This document shows positions 9,447-20,566 of a stretch of 25,137 nt of DNA, in pieces. Position 1 is the first letter of the stretch. Each line of letters begins with the position of its first letter. Source of the DNA: JBOGTC01 sp050692055 (GTDB lineage Bacteria > Chloroflexota > Limnocylindria > QHBO01); contig JBOGTC010000045.1 of assembly GCA_050692055.1 (NCBI GenBank), positions 1 through 25,137 on the forward strand. The letters are read 5' to 3'. The position numbers were made by a program, and so were the translations under genes. The notes under the pieces are model-generated. The model saw only the letters and a program-made list of their open reading frames with translations. It was not told the origin of the DNA and made no database searches.

Positions 9447-10517
9447 CTAGCCGACGCTCACCCGAAAGGGCTCGCGCTCGTCCTCTTGCTCGTCGGCTTC
9501 GGCGGGGATGGTCTCCGCGTCCTCGTCCGCCCGCTCGTCCCAGAAGGTCATGTTCTCGACGAGGTCGACCTCCGACGAGAACAGCGCGCCGACACTCTCG
9601 CCGCGGTGGATGCGCTTGATCGCCTCGCCGAACAGCGGAGCGACGCTGAGGACCGTGATGCGCGGATCATCGGCCGCCTCCGGGGGCAGCGGGATCGTGT
9701 CGGTGATGATCACCTCGGTCAGCGCGCTGCCAGCGATCTTCTCGAGGGCCGAGCCGGAGAAGACACCGTGCGTGGCGCACGAGTAGATCGCATTCGTGCC
9801 GGCCGCCTCGAGCGCCCCGACCGCCTCCATCAATGATCCGGCGGTCATGATCTCGTCATCGATGATCACGGCCGTCTTCCCGGTCACCTCGCCGATGATG
9901 TTCATCACCTCGGTCCGGTCCTGGTTGCCCAACCGCCGCTTCTCGACGATCGCCAGGGGGGCGGAGAGGAGCTCGGCGAAGTGCCGCGCCTTCTTGGCGA
10001 AGCCCAGCTCGCTCACGACCACGATGTCATCCAGGTTCTTCGCCTTGATGTGCGCGCAGATCAGGTTGACCGCGGTGAGCTCGTCGACCGGGATGGAGAA
10101 GAATCCCTGGATCTGGCCCTGGTGAAGATCCATGGTGAGGACCCGATCGGCCCCGGCCACGGTGAGCATGTCCGCGATCAGTCGCGCCGTGATCGGCACC
10201 CGCGGCTGGTCCTTCTTGTCCGACCGGCCGTAGCTGTAGTACGGGATGACAGCCGTGATCCGTCCGGCGCTCGCGCGCTTGAATGCGTCGATCATGATCA
10301 GCAGCTCCATGATCGACTGGTTCACCGGCCGGCTGGTTGGCTGGACGAGGAAGACGTCCTGCTCGCGCACGTTCTCGAGGATGCGGACGAAAATGTTCTC
10401 GTTCGCGAACTGGAAGACCTCGACGTCGCCCATGCGCGTCTTGAGGTAGCGGCAGATGCGCTCGGCCAGGGGGCGGTTGGCGTTGCCGGCGTAGATGCTG
10501 AACTCGTCGGCGTACAC
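9447..10517 (-). CDS. prs: Ribose-phosphate pyrophosphokinase (divergent)
   Basis: Prs makes PRPP from ribose 5-phosphate and ATP for nucleotide, His and Trp synthesis. The 356-residue protein has strong family blocks: ELLIMIDAFKRASAGRITAVIPYYSYGR (70-97), ITARLIADMLTVAGADRVLTMDLHQGQIQGFF, the KRR flexible-loop start (193-195) and THGVFSGSA. GTG at 10517 is the start, with AGGAG 8 bases before it. Several normally constant motifs differ: FANEN (37-41) for the FSDGE type, VSELGFAKKAR for VSPDxGGxxRAR, and DDEIMTAGS (220-228) for DDMIDTAGT. The C-terminus carries about 30 extra acidic residues. It could be a lineage-specific PRPP synthetase or a homologue with altered chemistry. A good promoter lies upstream (10555-10584). 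Confidence 0.9.
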   Translation of the reverse strand: MYADEFSIYAGNANRPLAERICRYLKTRMGDVEVFQFANENIFVRILENVREQDVFLVQPTSRPVNQSIMELLIMIDAFKRASAGRITAVIPYYSYGRSDKKDQPRVPITARLIADMLTVAGADRVLTMDLHQGQIQGFFSIPVDELTAVNLICAHIKAKNLDDIVVVSELGFAKKARHFAELLSAPLAIVEKRRLGNQDRTEVMNIIGEVTGKTAVIIDDEIMTAGSLMEAVGALEAAGTNAIYSCATHGVFSGSALEKIAGSALTEVIITDTIPLPPEAADDPRITVLSVAPLFGEAIKRIHRGESVGALFSSEVDLVENMTFWDERADEDAETIPAEADEQEDEREPFRVSVG

Positions 10518-10554
10518 GGCGTCGTCTCCTGCGGCGCTGGGTCAGGCACGCCCG

Positions 10555-10584
10555 ATTCTAGCGGCCCGCGGCGGGCAGTGTCGC
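10555..10584 (-). promoter_or_regulatory. Candidate prs promoter
   Basis: On the minus strand, GCGACA (10584-10579) and TAGAAT (10560-10555) are 18 bases apart. The start would lie near 10548, giving a leader of about 30 bases that carries the AGGAG site. The same TAGAATYGGGC string occurs before parA. The rest of the 10518-10702 gap shows no gene. Confidence 0.5.
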
Positions 10585-10690
10585 CTGGTCGACCCGACCA
10601 CGGCATTCGGGCTGATCGCGGCGGACTTCATTGGGCCCCCACCCGTTGGCGTTGAAGGCGACGGCCGGACCAGCGCTTGAGCGCCGGCGC

Positions 10691-10696
10691 TAGACT
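10691..10696 (+). promoter_or_regulatory. -10 element of the cyclase/AAA+ gene (leaderless)
   Basis: TAGACT ends 7 bases before the A of the ATG at 10703, exactly the spacing at which transcription would begin at the start codon. No Shine-Dalgarno is present. No -35 of good quality is visible 16-18 bases upstream. Confidence 0.5.
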
Positions 10697-10702
10697 CGGC
10701 CG

Positions 10703-13700
10703 ATGGCAGCGTGCCGCTCCTGCGGTTCCGACAACGCGGACGCCGCGAAGTTCTGCTCGGAGTGCGGGGCGTCGCTCGCCGCGGCTCCAGCGCCGGGCCG
10801 AGAGGAGCGCAAGGTCGTCACAGTCGTCTTTGTGGACCTCGTGGGATCCACGGCGATGGCGGAGACGAGCGACCCCGAGGACGTCCGGGCGCTGCTGCGC
10901 GTCTACCACCTGCGCGCTCGTGACGCGCTCGAGAGCTTCGGAGGGAACGTGGAGAAGTTCATCGGCGACGCCGTGGTGGCGGTCTTCGGCGCACCGGTGG
11001 CGCACGAGGATGACCCGGAACGGGCCGTTCGTGCAGCGCTCTCCGTGCGGGAGGCCATCGCACAGCTGAACGAGGAAGCGGCGGGTCGCGACCTGCACGT
11101 GCGGATCGCGGTGAACACCGGAGAGGCGCTCGTTACGCTCGGGGCATCCCCGGGCGAAGGCGAGGCGATGGTGGCGGGGGACGTGATAAATACGGCCGCG
11201 CGGCTCCAGTCGGCCGCGCCCGTGGACGGGATCCTCGTCGGCGAGCAGACCCATCGCGCGACCGACCGCGAGATCTTGTACCGCGACTTCGACCCGGTCG
11301 AGGCCAAGGGCAAGGCCGAGCCGATCACGGTCTTCGAGGCGGTCGAGCCGCGCTCGCGCCTCGGAGTCGACCTCGGCGGTGGAGGGCGTGCTGAGCTGGT
11401 GGGGCGTGACGCGGAGGTCGATGTCCTCGTCGATGCGCTCGGTCGCTCGCGTCGGGAGCGCTCGACACAGCTCGTCACGCTCGTCGGCGTTCCTGGTATG
11501 GGGAAGAGCCGGCTCGTGTTCGAACTCGGCCGGGTCGCGGACGAGGACGAGGAGCTGATCACCTGGCGCCAGGGTCGCTCGCTGCCATACGGCGAGGGCG
11601 TCTCGTACTGGGCGCTCGGCGAGATCGTGAAGGCGCAGGCCGGCATCCTCGAGTCGGATCCCGCTGACGCCGCCGAGGCGAAGCTCGCCGAAGCCGTCGC
11701 CGTGCTGAACGACCCGGGCGAGCGATCCTGGGTCGAACGGCATCTGCGGCCGCTCGTCGGCCTGGGTGGGGACGAGGTCGGAACCGGCGATCGGCGGGGC
11801 GAGGCCTTCGCCGCCTGGCGTCGATTCCTCGAGGCTGTCGCCGAGAGCGGACCGGCCGTGCTCGTGTTCGAGGACCTTCATTGGGCGGATGACGGCCTGC
11901 TCGACTTCGTCGATGGTCTCATCGACTGGGTCGACGGCGTGCCGCTGCTCGTGATCTGCACGGCTCGTCCGGAACTGCTCGATCGCCGGCAGGGCTGGGG
12001 TGGCGGGAAGCGCAATGCGACCACGGTTTCGCTGTCGCCGCTCGGCGACGCGGACACGACGCGCCTCGTCCACGCCCTGCTCGAACGTCCGCTGCTCGAC
12101 GTGGACGCCCAGCGGGCGCTCGTGGAGCGCGCTGCGGGCAACCCGCTCTACGCGGAGGAGTTCGTGCGCATGCTTCAGGCAGGAGCCGACGTCGAGGGAG
12201 GCTTGCCCGAGACCGTGCAGGGCATCGTCGCCGCTCGCATCGATCTTCTGCCCGCGGCGGAGAAGGAGATGCTTCAGCATGCCGCGGTGCTCGGGAAAGT
12301 GTTCTGGTCGGATGCTCTGGGCTCGCTGGGCGGGATGGAGTCGTGGCGCCTGACCGAGGCCCTGCGCTCGCTCGAGCGCAAGGAATTCGTGCGGCGAGAG
12401 CACCGGTCGGCGGTGGCAGGTGCGACCCAGCATGTGTTCGTCCATGCGCTCGTGCGCGATGCGGCGTATGGACAGCTGCCGCGTCAGGTCCGCGCCGAAC
12501 GGCATCTCGCAGCAGCGACGTGGATCGAATCGCTCCCGGAGGACCGCGCCGAGGATCGCGCGGAAACCCTGTCCCACCACTATCTGACTGCTATCGAGCT
12601 TCTTCAGGCGGCAGGGATCGACGCGGCGGCACTGGGCGCCCGCGCCGTGGGCGCCTTGCAGAAGGCCGGCGAGCGAGCACTCGCTCTGAGCGCGTACCCT
12701 GCGGCCGCACGCTTCCTCGGGCGTGCGCTCGACCTCCTTCCTGACGGTGGTGAGCCGCCGCCCAGCCTCCTCCTGGCCGCTGGCAGGGCGTTTGGATTCG
12801 TCGGCCACGTGGGTGATGAGCTCAAGCGCGCGGTGGACGCGTTCGAGGCGGCCAGCGACTACGAACGGGCCGCCGAGGCGGCGGTCGAGGCCAGCTTTCA
12901 TGGGTGGTTCAGCGGGGGTACGACCGACTCGCGCGCCTGGCTCGAGCGGGCGGACTCGCTGCTCGAAGGGAGGCCGGCATCCCGTGCGAAGGCGCTCGTC
13001 ATCGCCGAGCGGGCACGAAGAGCGATGGTCGGATACCAGTACGCGACGGGCATCGCGCTGGCCGATGAGGCGGTGGCGCTGTCGAGCGGAGTCGGGGACG
13101 ACGTTGTTCGCGCCGACGCGCTCGTGACACGCGGGGTCTGCCAGGTGGGTCTCGGCGACCGCAGGGGGATCCGGGTGCTGGAGGACGCTCTTGCCTCGGT
13201 CGGCCACCGGGGTCGCGTTGCCAGCCGTGCCCTCGTCAACCTGTCGAGTGCCTGGTCGATGATCGGCGACCTGCGTAAAGCCGCACTCACGGCAGAGCAG
13301 GGACTCCGGCTGGCGGAATCGGAAGGCGACGACCAGGGGGCATGGTTCAAGCGCGGGAACCTTGTCTCGTCCCGGTATTCCGTGGGCGAATGGGACGAGG
13401 CGCTGGCATTGGCCGAGTCCCTGCGCGTAGCCCCTGAGGCATTCCGTTACGTGGAGCCGTCCACACGCGGGACGCGCGCGTACATCCTGGATGCTCGGGG
13501 CAACGCGGACGCGGCGCTGGCTGAGATGCGACTGGGAATGGCGATCGCGAGGGAGATCGGCGACGTGCAGGTGCTGTGGCCGGCCCTCGTCGGCATGGCG
13601 CGGTTGACGCGGCGGCGCGGATTGCGGGCCGAGTCTGGGCGTGCGATTGATGAGCTCCAGACCGGGCTTGCCGCCAGCCAGACGCTCGGCGATCCCTCGG

Positions 13701-14032
13701 ACTGGCAGGTGGAGCTCATGCTCGAGTTGATCGCCGCGGAGCGGCCGGAGGTCGCCGGGGACCTGCTGGAGCGCATGCCGGAGGTGCCTTGGCGTGACGT
13801 CTGCCGAGCAGTCGTTGGAGGAGACCACGCAGGCGCTGCGGAAGTCCTCGCCTCGATGGGCGAGCAGCCCCTTCAGGCCGAGCTTCGGCTACGCGCTGCG
13901 CGGACGTATGCGGCGGACGGGCGGCTGCATGAGGCCGAGCAACAGCTCGACCTCGCTCGCGCATTCCACCGCCGGGTCGGTGCCACCGCCTATCTGCGCG
14001 AGGCTGACGAGATCATCGCCGCCGCCTCGTAA
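10703..14032 (+). CDS. Zinc ribbon / class III cyclase / AAA+ ATPase / helical-repeat multidomain protein
   Basis: A 1109-residue signalling protein. Residues 4-21 form a zinc ribbon (Cys4, Cys7, Cys18, Cys21). The class III cyclase domain spans about 37-215. Metal Asps are Asp45 (VFVDLVGST) and Asp89 (EKFIGD), the adenine-selecting Lys is Lys85, and GDVINTAARL supplies Asp160, Asn163 and Arg167. All residues needed for adenylate cyclase activity are present. The ATPase domain follows, with Walker A GVPGMGKS (262-269) and Walker B VLVFEDLHWAD (386-396), as in LuxR/MalT-like or ORC/CDC6-like STAND ATPases. The remaining ~500 residues look like TPR-type helical repeats, a common sensing region. 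The architecture recurs in actinobacterial and Chloroflexota genomes; the signal sensed is unknown. It diverges from prs and is preceded by a -10 that predicts a leaderless mRNA. Confidence 0.9.
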   Translation: MAACRSCGSDNADAAKFCSECGASLAAAPAPGREERKVVTVVFVDLVGSTAMAETSDPEDVRALLRVYHLRARDALESFGGNVEKFIGDAVVAVFGAPVAHEDDPERAVRAALSVREAIAQLNEEAAGRDLHVRIAVNTGEALVTLGASPGEGEAMVAGDVINTAARLQSAAPVDGILVGEQTHRATDREILYRDFDPVEAKGKAEPITVFEAVEPRSRLGVDLGGGGRAELVGRDAEVDVLVDALGRSRRERSTQLVTLVGVPGMGKSRLVFELGRVADEDEELITWRQGRSLPYGEGVSYWALGEIVKAQAGILESDPADAAEAKLAEAVAVLNDPGERSWVERHLRPLVGLGGDEVGTGDRRGEAFAAWRRFLEAVAESGPAVLVFEDLHWADDGLLDFVDGLIDWVDGVPLLVICTARPELLDRRQGWGGGKRNATTVSLSPLGDADTTRLVHALLERPLLDVDAQRALVERAAGNPLYAEEFVRMLQAGADVEGGLPETVQGIVAARIDLLPAAEKEMLQHAAVLGKVFWSDALGSLGGMESWRLTEALRSLERKEFVRREHRSAVAGATQHVFVHALVRDAAYGQLPRQVRAERHLAAATWIESLPEDRAEDRAETLSHHYLTAIELLQAAGIDAAALGARAVGALQKAGERALALSAYPAAARFLGRALDLLPDGGEPPPSLLLAAGRAFGFVGHVGDELKRAVDAFEAASDYERAAEAAVEASFHGWFSGGTTDSRAWLERADSLLEGRPASRAKALVIAERARRAMVGYQYATGIALADEAVALSSGVGDDVVRADALVTRGVCQVGLGDRRGIRVLEDALASVGHRGRVASRALVNLSSAWSMIGDLRKAALTAEQGLRLAESEGDDQGAWFKRGNLVSSRYSVGEWDEALALAESLRVAPEAFRYVEPSTRGTRAYILDARGNADAALAEMRLGMAIAREIGDVQVLWPALVGMARLTRRRGLRAESGRAIDELQTGLAASQTLGDPSDWQVELMLELIAAERPEVAGDLLERMPEVPWRDVCRAVVGGDHAGAAEVLASMGEQPLQAELRLRAARTYAADGRLHEAEQQLDLARAFHRRVGATAYLREADEIIAAAS

Positions 14033-14287
14033 CCCGGGCCCACGCTCCGCTGGCGACGTTGCCATGACATGTGTGCCGGGGCCCGGCACCTTACGTACGT
14101 GGTGTGCCGGCCGAAGGGTCCCGGAACGGCCAGAACGATGACATCGGCGCGTCTCACGCACCGTATGTCACCGTTCGACCACGACTCATCTCCGTAAGGG
14201 GCTGCACCGAGCCCATATGTCACGGGAACGGAGCGAACACTACTTTGGCGGAACCTCAAGGAGCTGAGACGGTCCATGCCTCCCCAC
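14033..14287. other. Convergent intergenic region without a convincing gene
   Basis: This 255-base gap separates the 3' ends of the cyclase/AAA+ gene and gyrA. It is less GC-rich than its flanks. Short frames cross it, but none has recognisable sequence or a good start. It holds overlapping inverted repeats (14073-14110), a small hairpin (GGGCT/AGCCC) near 14198-14216, and two variants of TATGTCAC near 14164 and 14216. No U-tract terminator was found for either gene. Confidence 0.6.
14073..14110. repeat. Two overlapping, mutually exclusive hairpins
   Basis: Positions 14073-14089 (gtgccgggg then cccggcac) form one GC-rich inverted repeat. The right arm (14083-14090, ccggcacc) can instead pair with 14101-14110 (ggtgtgccgg, two-base bulge) around a central acgtacgt palindrome. 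It may serve as a bidirectional terminator between convergent genes, but it lacks a U-run. Confidence 0.5.
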
Positions 14288-16804
<2,517 letters not shown>

Positions 16805-16842
16805 CGGGCTGTGCTACCTCGTCGTTCGTGTCGTGTTTGTCG

Positions 16843-17370
16843 TCACTCGGCGCCGATGCCCGGAGCCGCCCGGTCGGGCGGCATGCCGTAGCGCTCCTTG
16901 AGCGCCGCCTTGTCCGACGGCGCAGCGCCCAGGTAGCGGCCACTGCCCTCGGCCACCAGGCGGCCATCCGGTCCGCGCACCTCGCCGCTCACCTCGTAGA
17001 TGCGCCGCCGTCGGTTGGTGACGCGGCCCATTGCCTTGAGCCGCTCGCCCGGCGAGGCGGGGCTGCGATAGCGCGTCGTCAGCTCGGCGGTCACCGCCCA
17101 GGAGTCGAAGCTGGACGGGGCCCAGGCCATCACCTCGTCGAGCAGCGTGGCAATGATGCCGCCGTGCGCCTTGTCGCTCCAGCCGACGTAGTCGTCCCCC
17201 ACCGTCCATTCGGTCCGGGCGGTTCCCTCGCCGAGCTCGATGTGCAGGCGCATCCCGATCCGGTTCTCGCCACCGCAGGCAAAGCAGTTGTGATCGGCGA
17301 ACGCGTAGCGGCGACCGGCGTCGTCTACGATCGCCTGGCTGCTGCCGATGCTGCGTGCCTGCTCGTCCAT
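16843..17370 (-). CDS. PaaI-type hotdog-fold thioesterase
   Basis: A 175-residue protein from ATG 17370, two bases after the stop of the DUF4287 gene; an open extension upstream is Arg-rich shadow sequence. The hotdog signature is AHGGIIATLLDEVMAW (68-83), with His69-Gly-Gly and a catalytic-type acidic residue near Asp78. The N-terminal HNCFACGGENRIGMRL (27-42) is a conserved feature of one thioesterase subset, with Cys29 and Cys32. It probably hydrolyses an acyl-CoA; the substrate cannot be told. It lies in the gyrase operon between a DUF4287 gene and gyrA with no obvious functional tie. Confidence 0.88.
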   Translation of the reverse strand: MDEQARSIGSSQAIVDDAGRRYAFADHNCFACGGENRIGMRLHIELGEGTARTEWTVGDDYVGWSDKAHGGIIATLLDEVMAWAPSSFDSWAVTAELTTRYRSPASPGERLKAMGRVTNRRRRIYEVSGEVRGPDGRLVAEGSGRYLGAAPSDKAALKERYGMPPDRAAPGIGAE

Positions 17371-17372
17371 GG

Positions 17373-17624
17373 CTACCAGCGGTCGTCCCCCTCCTCGGCG
17401 GCGTAGTCGGCCGCGCCCCACTCGTCGTCGCCTGAGCGACGCAGGCACTTGTCGGCGATCGCCAGGGCGAAGGCGTGGCTCACGGCGTACGAGTCGCGCA
17501 GCATGTTGACCGCCTCGCGGCGATCACCCACCCCATTCGCCTCGAGCAGCTCGCACCACTCGTCCAGGCTGCGGCCCGTCTTCTGGGTCACCTGCCGGAT
17601 GTCGGCCACGTGTCGTGATGGCAT
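17373..17624 (-). CDS. DUF4287-like small protein
   Basis: An 83-residue protein starting at ATG 17624, 33 bases after the gyrB stop. VTQKTGRSLDEWCELLEANGVGDRREAVNMLRDSYAVSHAFALAIAD fits the DUF4287 pattern (…KTGKSLDEW…, then …LKxxHGLGHGxAxLIA) known from memory of the family, usually found as a stand-alone small protein. The last 20 residues are acidic. The function is unknown. It is wedged between gyrB and the thioesterase, two bases from the latter, so it is clearly part of the operon. Confidence 0.78.
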   Translation of the reverse strand: MPSRHVADIRQVTQKTGRSLDEWCELLEANGVGDRREAVNMLRDSYAVSHAFALAIADKCLRRSGDDEWGAADYAAEEGDDRW

Positions 17625-17657
17625 CGGTCTTGTCTCTGGCCTTTCTCAAGCGGACGA

Positions 17658-19637
17658 TCAGATGTCGAGGTTGCGTACCTTGCGGGCTTCGCCGCGGATG
17701 AAGTCGCGGCGGGGCTCGACCTTCTCGCCCATCAGGGTGCTGAAGATGTCGTCCGCCTCGGCGGCATCGCCCACGTCGACGCGCAGCAGGGTGCGCGTGT
17801 CGGGGTTCATCGTCGTCTCCCACAGCTGGTCGGCGTTCATCTCGCCGAGGCCCTTGAAGCGCTGGACGCTCACGTTCTTCGTCTTGCCGTCCCGCGACAG
17901 CTCCTTCACCGCGGCGTCGCGCTCCTTCTCGGTGGTCGCGTAGCGCGTCACCTTGCCGGTGCTGACCCGGAAGAGCGGCGGCTGGCAGATGTACAGGTAC
18001 CCGTTCTCGATCACCTGGGGCATGTGCCGGTAGAAGAAGGTGAGGAGCAGCGTGCTGATGTGCGCCCCGTCGACATCGGCGTCGCTGAGCAGGCAGATGC
18101 GGTGATAGCGCAGCTTGCCGATGTCGAACGTCTCGCCGATCCCGGCCCCGAGGGCGATGACCAGCGGCCGGATCTTGTCACTCGATAGCACGCGGTCGAT
18201 GCGTGCCTTCTCCACGTTGAGCATCTTGCCGAACATCGGCAGGATGGCCTGGTAGCGGCGGTCGCGCCCCTGCTTGGCCGAGCCGCCGGCGGAGTCGCCC
18301 TCCACGATGTAGAGCTCCGAGCGTGCCGGATCGCGCTCCTGGCAATCCGCCAGCTTGCCGGGCAGCGCCATGCCTTCCAGCGCGCCCTTGCGGATGACGA
18401 GGTCGCGCGCCTTGCGCGCCGCCTCGCGGGCGCGGGCCGCGGTCAGACACTTCTCGATGATGCGGCGCCCATCCGCCGGGTTCTCCTCGAGGTGCTGGAC
18501 GATCCCATCGGTGACGACGTTCTGCACGATGCCCTTGATGTCCGCGTTGCCCAGCTTGGCCTTGGTCTGGCCCTCGAACTGTGGGTCAGTGAGCTTGACG
18601 CTGATCACGGCGGTCAGTCCCTCGCGCACGTCATCGCCGGAGAGGTTCGCCTCCTTCTCGTTGAGTGTCCCCGACTTGCGCGCCCACGTGTTGAGCGAGG
18701 TGGTCAGCGCGGCCCGGAAGCCCGCGACGTGGGTGCCGCCGTCGACGGTGTGAATGTTGTTGGCAAAGGGCAGGACGTTCTCCGCGAAGCCGTCGTTGTA
18801 CTGCAGCGCGACCTCGACGCTCGTGCCCGCCACCACGCGCTCGACGTGAATCGGCCGGCCGTTCAGCACGTCACGGCGACGGTTCAGGTGGCGCACGAAG
18901 CTCGTCACTCCGCCCTCGAAGAAGAGGTTCTTCTCGCGATCGGCACGCTCGTCAGTCAGGCGAATCCAGAGACCCTTGTTGAGGTAAGCGGACTCGCGGA
19001 GGCGGGTGCTGATGGTGTCCCACGAGAAGTCGAGAGTCTCGAAGATCTGGGGGTCCGGCCTGAAGAAGGTGCGCGTTCCGTGCTGGCGCTTCCACGCTGG
19101 GTCGAGCCCACGGTTTGCCTCGACCGTGCCACCCTTGGCCGTGACGTTCATCTTCGGTGCGCCGCGTTCGAACTCCTGCACGTAGCGCTTGCCGTCGCGC
19201 AGGACCTCAACGCGCATCGTTTCGGACAGGGCATTCACGACGCTGACGCCCACGCCGTGCAGGCCACCCGAAACCTTGTAGCCGCCGCCGCCGAACTTCC
19301 CCCCGGCGTGGAGCACGGTCATGATCACCTCGAGGGCGCTCTTGCCGGTGGCGTGCTTGTCGACGGGGATCCCGCGGCCGTCGTCGACCACCTCGCAGCG
19401 ACCGTCGTCGTGGAGCGTCACGTCGATCCGGGACGCCTGCTGCGCCATCGCCTCGTCGATACTGTTGTCGACGACCTCCCACACGAGCTGGTGGAGGCCA
19501 CGCGCATCCGTGGAGCCGATGTACATGCCCGGGCGCTTGCGGACGGCCTGCAGGCCCTCCAGGACCTGGATGCTGGCCGCCGTGTAGCTCGACGCGCCCT
19601 TGCCGCGCCGGGTCTTCGGTGCTCGTTCGACGGTCAT
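17658..19637 (-). CDS. gyrB: DNA gyrase subunit B
   Basis: GyrB is the ATPase subunit of gyrase. The 659-residue protein has the GHKL ATPase motifs VVDNSIDEAMA and DDGRGIPVDKH, GGLHGVGVSVVNALS, and the Toprim motifs EGDSAGGSAKQGRDRR and LSDADVDGAHI. QRFKGLGEMNADQLWETTMNP and the NLDI end are typical of type II subunits. It lacks the E. coli-specific insert, as in Gram-positive and Chloroflexota proteins. Its ATG (19637) overlaps the parB TGA as ATGA, so translation is probably coupled. Gyrase rather than topoisomerase IV is supported by the GyrA box in the downstream partner. Confidence 0.97.
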   Translation of the reverse strand: MTVERAPKTRRGKGASSYTAASIQVLEGLQAVRKRPGMYIGSTDARGLHQLVWEVVDNSIDEAMAQQASRIDVTLHDDGRCEVVDDGRGIPVDKHATGKSALEVIMTVLHAGGKFGGGGYKVSGGLHGVGVSVVNALSETMRVEVLRDGKRYVQEFERGAPKMNVTAKGGTVEANRGLDPAWKRQHGTRTFFRPDPQIFETLDFSWDTISTRLRESAYLNKGLWIRLTDERADREKNLFFEGGVTSFVRHLNRRRDVLNGRPIHVERVVAGTSVEVALQYNDGFAENVLPFANNIHTVDGGTHVAGFRAALTTSLNTWARKSGTLNEKEANLSGDDVREGLTAVISVKLTDPQFEGQTKAKLGNADIKGIVQNVVTDGIVQHLEENPADGRRIIEKCLTAARAREAARKARDLVIRKGALEGMALPGKLADCQERDPARSELYIVEGDSAGGSAKQGRDRRYQAILPMFGKMLNVEKARIDRVLSSDKIRPLVIALGAGIGETFDIGKLRYHRICLLSDADVDGAHISTLLLTFFYRHMPQVIENGYLYICQPPLFRVSTGKVTRYATTEKERDAAVKELSRDGKTKNVSVQRFKGLGEMNADQLWETTMNPDTRTLLRVDVGDAAEADDIFSTLMGEKVEPRRDFIRGEARKVRNLDI

Positions 19638-20566
19638 ACGCGTGCAGCAACCTCGTGGTCTGGTTGGACCGATGCCGGGGGGCCGGCGTCGACGGTGCCG
19701 CCGCCCGCCCCCCGGGTGATGATCGAATAGATGCGGTCGAGCTCCTCGTCGGAGTAGAAGTCGATGACGACGCGACCGCCTCGGCGGGTGCGCACGATGC
19801 CCACCTTGGTGGCGAGAAGGCCGCGCAGCTGAGCCTCGACGTCCTGCAGGTCATGAGGGAGCTCGCGTGCCCGGCTTGGCCCATCCTCGGCGCGCTTGCG
19901 GCGGACCAGCTCCTCCGTCTGCCGTACGCTCAGCTGCCGGTCGACGACGATCTGGAGCACAGCGCGCTGCAGCTCGGGGACGCTGATCGCCGCCAGCGCC
20001 CGGCCGTGCCCCTCGCTGATGCGGCCCTCCACGATCGCCTGCCGCGTCTCGGGCGCCAGGTCGAGCAGACGGAGCGCGTTGCTGATCGCCACGCGGCTCT
20101 TGCCAACCTGGCGCGCCACCGCTTCGTGCGTCAGGTCGAAGCGCTCGATGAGCTCCCGATACGCGAGCGCCGCCTCGATGGCGTTCAGGTCCTCCCGCTG
20201 CAGGTTCTCGATCAGCGCCATCTCGAGCGACCCGCCGGCATCGGCCTCGCGCACGATGGCCGGGATGCCCGAGAGCCCCGCCAGCCGGGCGGCGCGCAGC
20301 CGGCGCTCCCCGGCGATGAGCTCGTAGCCGCCGTCAGCCAGCGGCCGCACCACGACCGGCTGCAGCACGCCATGCACGGCGATCGACGCTGCGAGCTCGC
20401 CGAGCGGCACGTCATCGAATCGGCTGCGTGGCTGGCTGGGATTGCGGGCAATGCGCTCGAGCGGAAGCTCCTGCACGCCACGCTCGTCACGCGTGCTCGG
20501 GATGAGCGCGTCGAGACCGCGGCCCAGGCCGAACGACCTGCCGCCGCGTGGTGCCCGGCTAGCCAC
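19634..20566 (-). CDS. parB: Chromosome partitioning protein ParB
   Basis: ParB is a CTP-dependent DNA clamp that loads at parS and organises the origin. The 310-residue protein starts at GTG 20566 (MASRAPRGGRSFGLGRGLDALIPS), with GAGGTG 7 bases upstream; this start overlaps the parA stop by 8 bases. GERRLRAA (86-93) and ENLQREDLNAIEAA (120-133) are the CTP-binding motifs. The helix-turn-helix lies at about 145-170 (THEAVARQVGKSRVAISNALRLL). The C-terminal dimerisation domain is RVVIDFYSDEELDRIYSII. A further upstream frame inside parA was rejected. A near-consensus parS lies about 900 bases upstream, beyond parA. Confidence 0.97.
   Translation of the reverse strand: MASRAPRGGRSFGLGRGLDALIPSTRDERGVQELPLERIARNPSQPRSRFDDVPLGELAASIAVHGVLQPVVVRPLADGGYELIAGERRLRAARLAGLSGIPAIVREADAGGSLEMALIENLQREDLNAIEAALAYRELIERFDLTHEAVARQVGKSRVAISNALRLLDLAPETRQAIVEGRISEGHGRALAAISVPELQRAVLQIVVDRQLSVRQTEELVRRKRAEDGPSRARELPHDLQDVEAQLRGLLATKVGIVRTRRGGRVVIDFYSDEELDRIYSIITRGAGGGTVDAGPPASVQPDHEVAARV

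Noticed and set aside
10628..13828. Minus-strand 1066-residue open frame
   Set aside because: It is antisense to the cyclase/AAA+ gene; the plus-strand frame carries the zinc ribbon, cyclase and Walker motifs.
14150..14200. GTTCGACC stretch resembling a tRNA T-loop
   Set aside because: The flanking five-base arms do not pair and no acceptor, D or anticodon stems fit.
13990..14277. Minus-strand 95-residue frame in the gyrA/cyclase gap
   Set aside because: No recognisable motif, no good ribosome-binding site, and it overlaps the 3' end of the cyclase/AAA+ gene.
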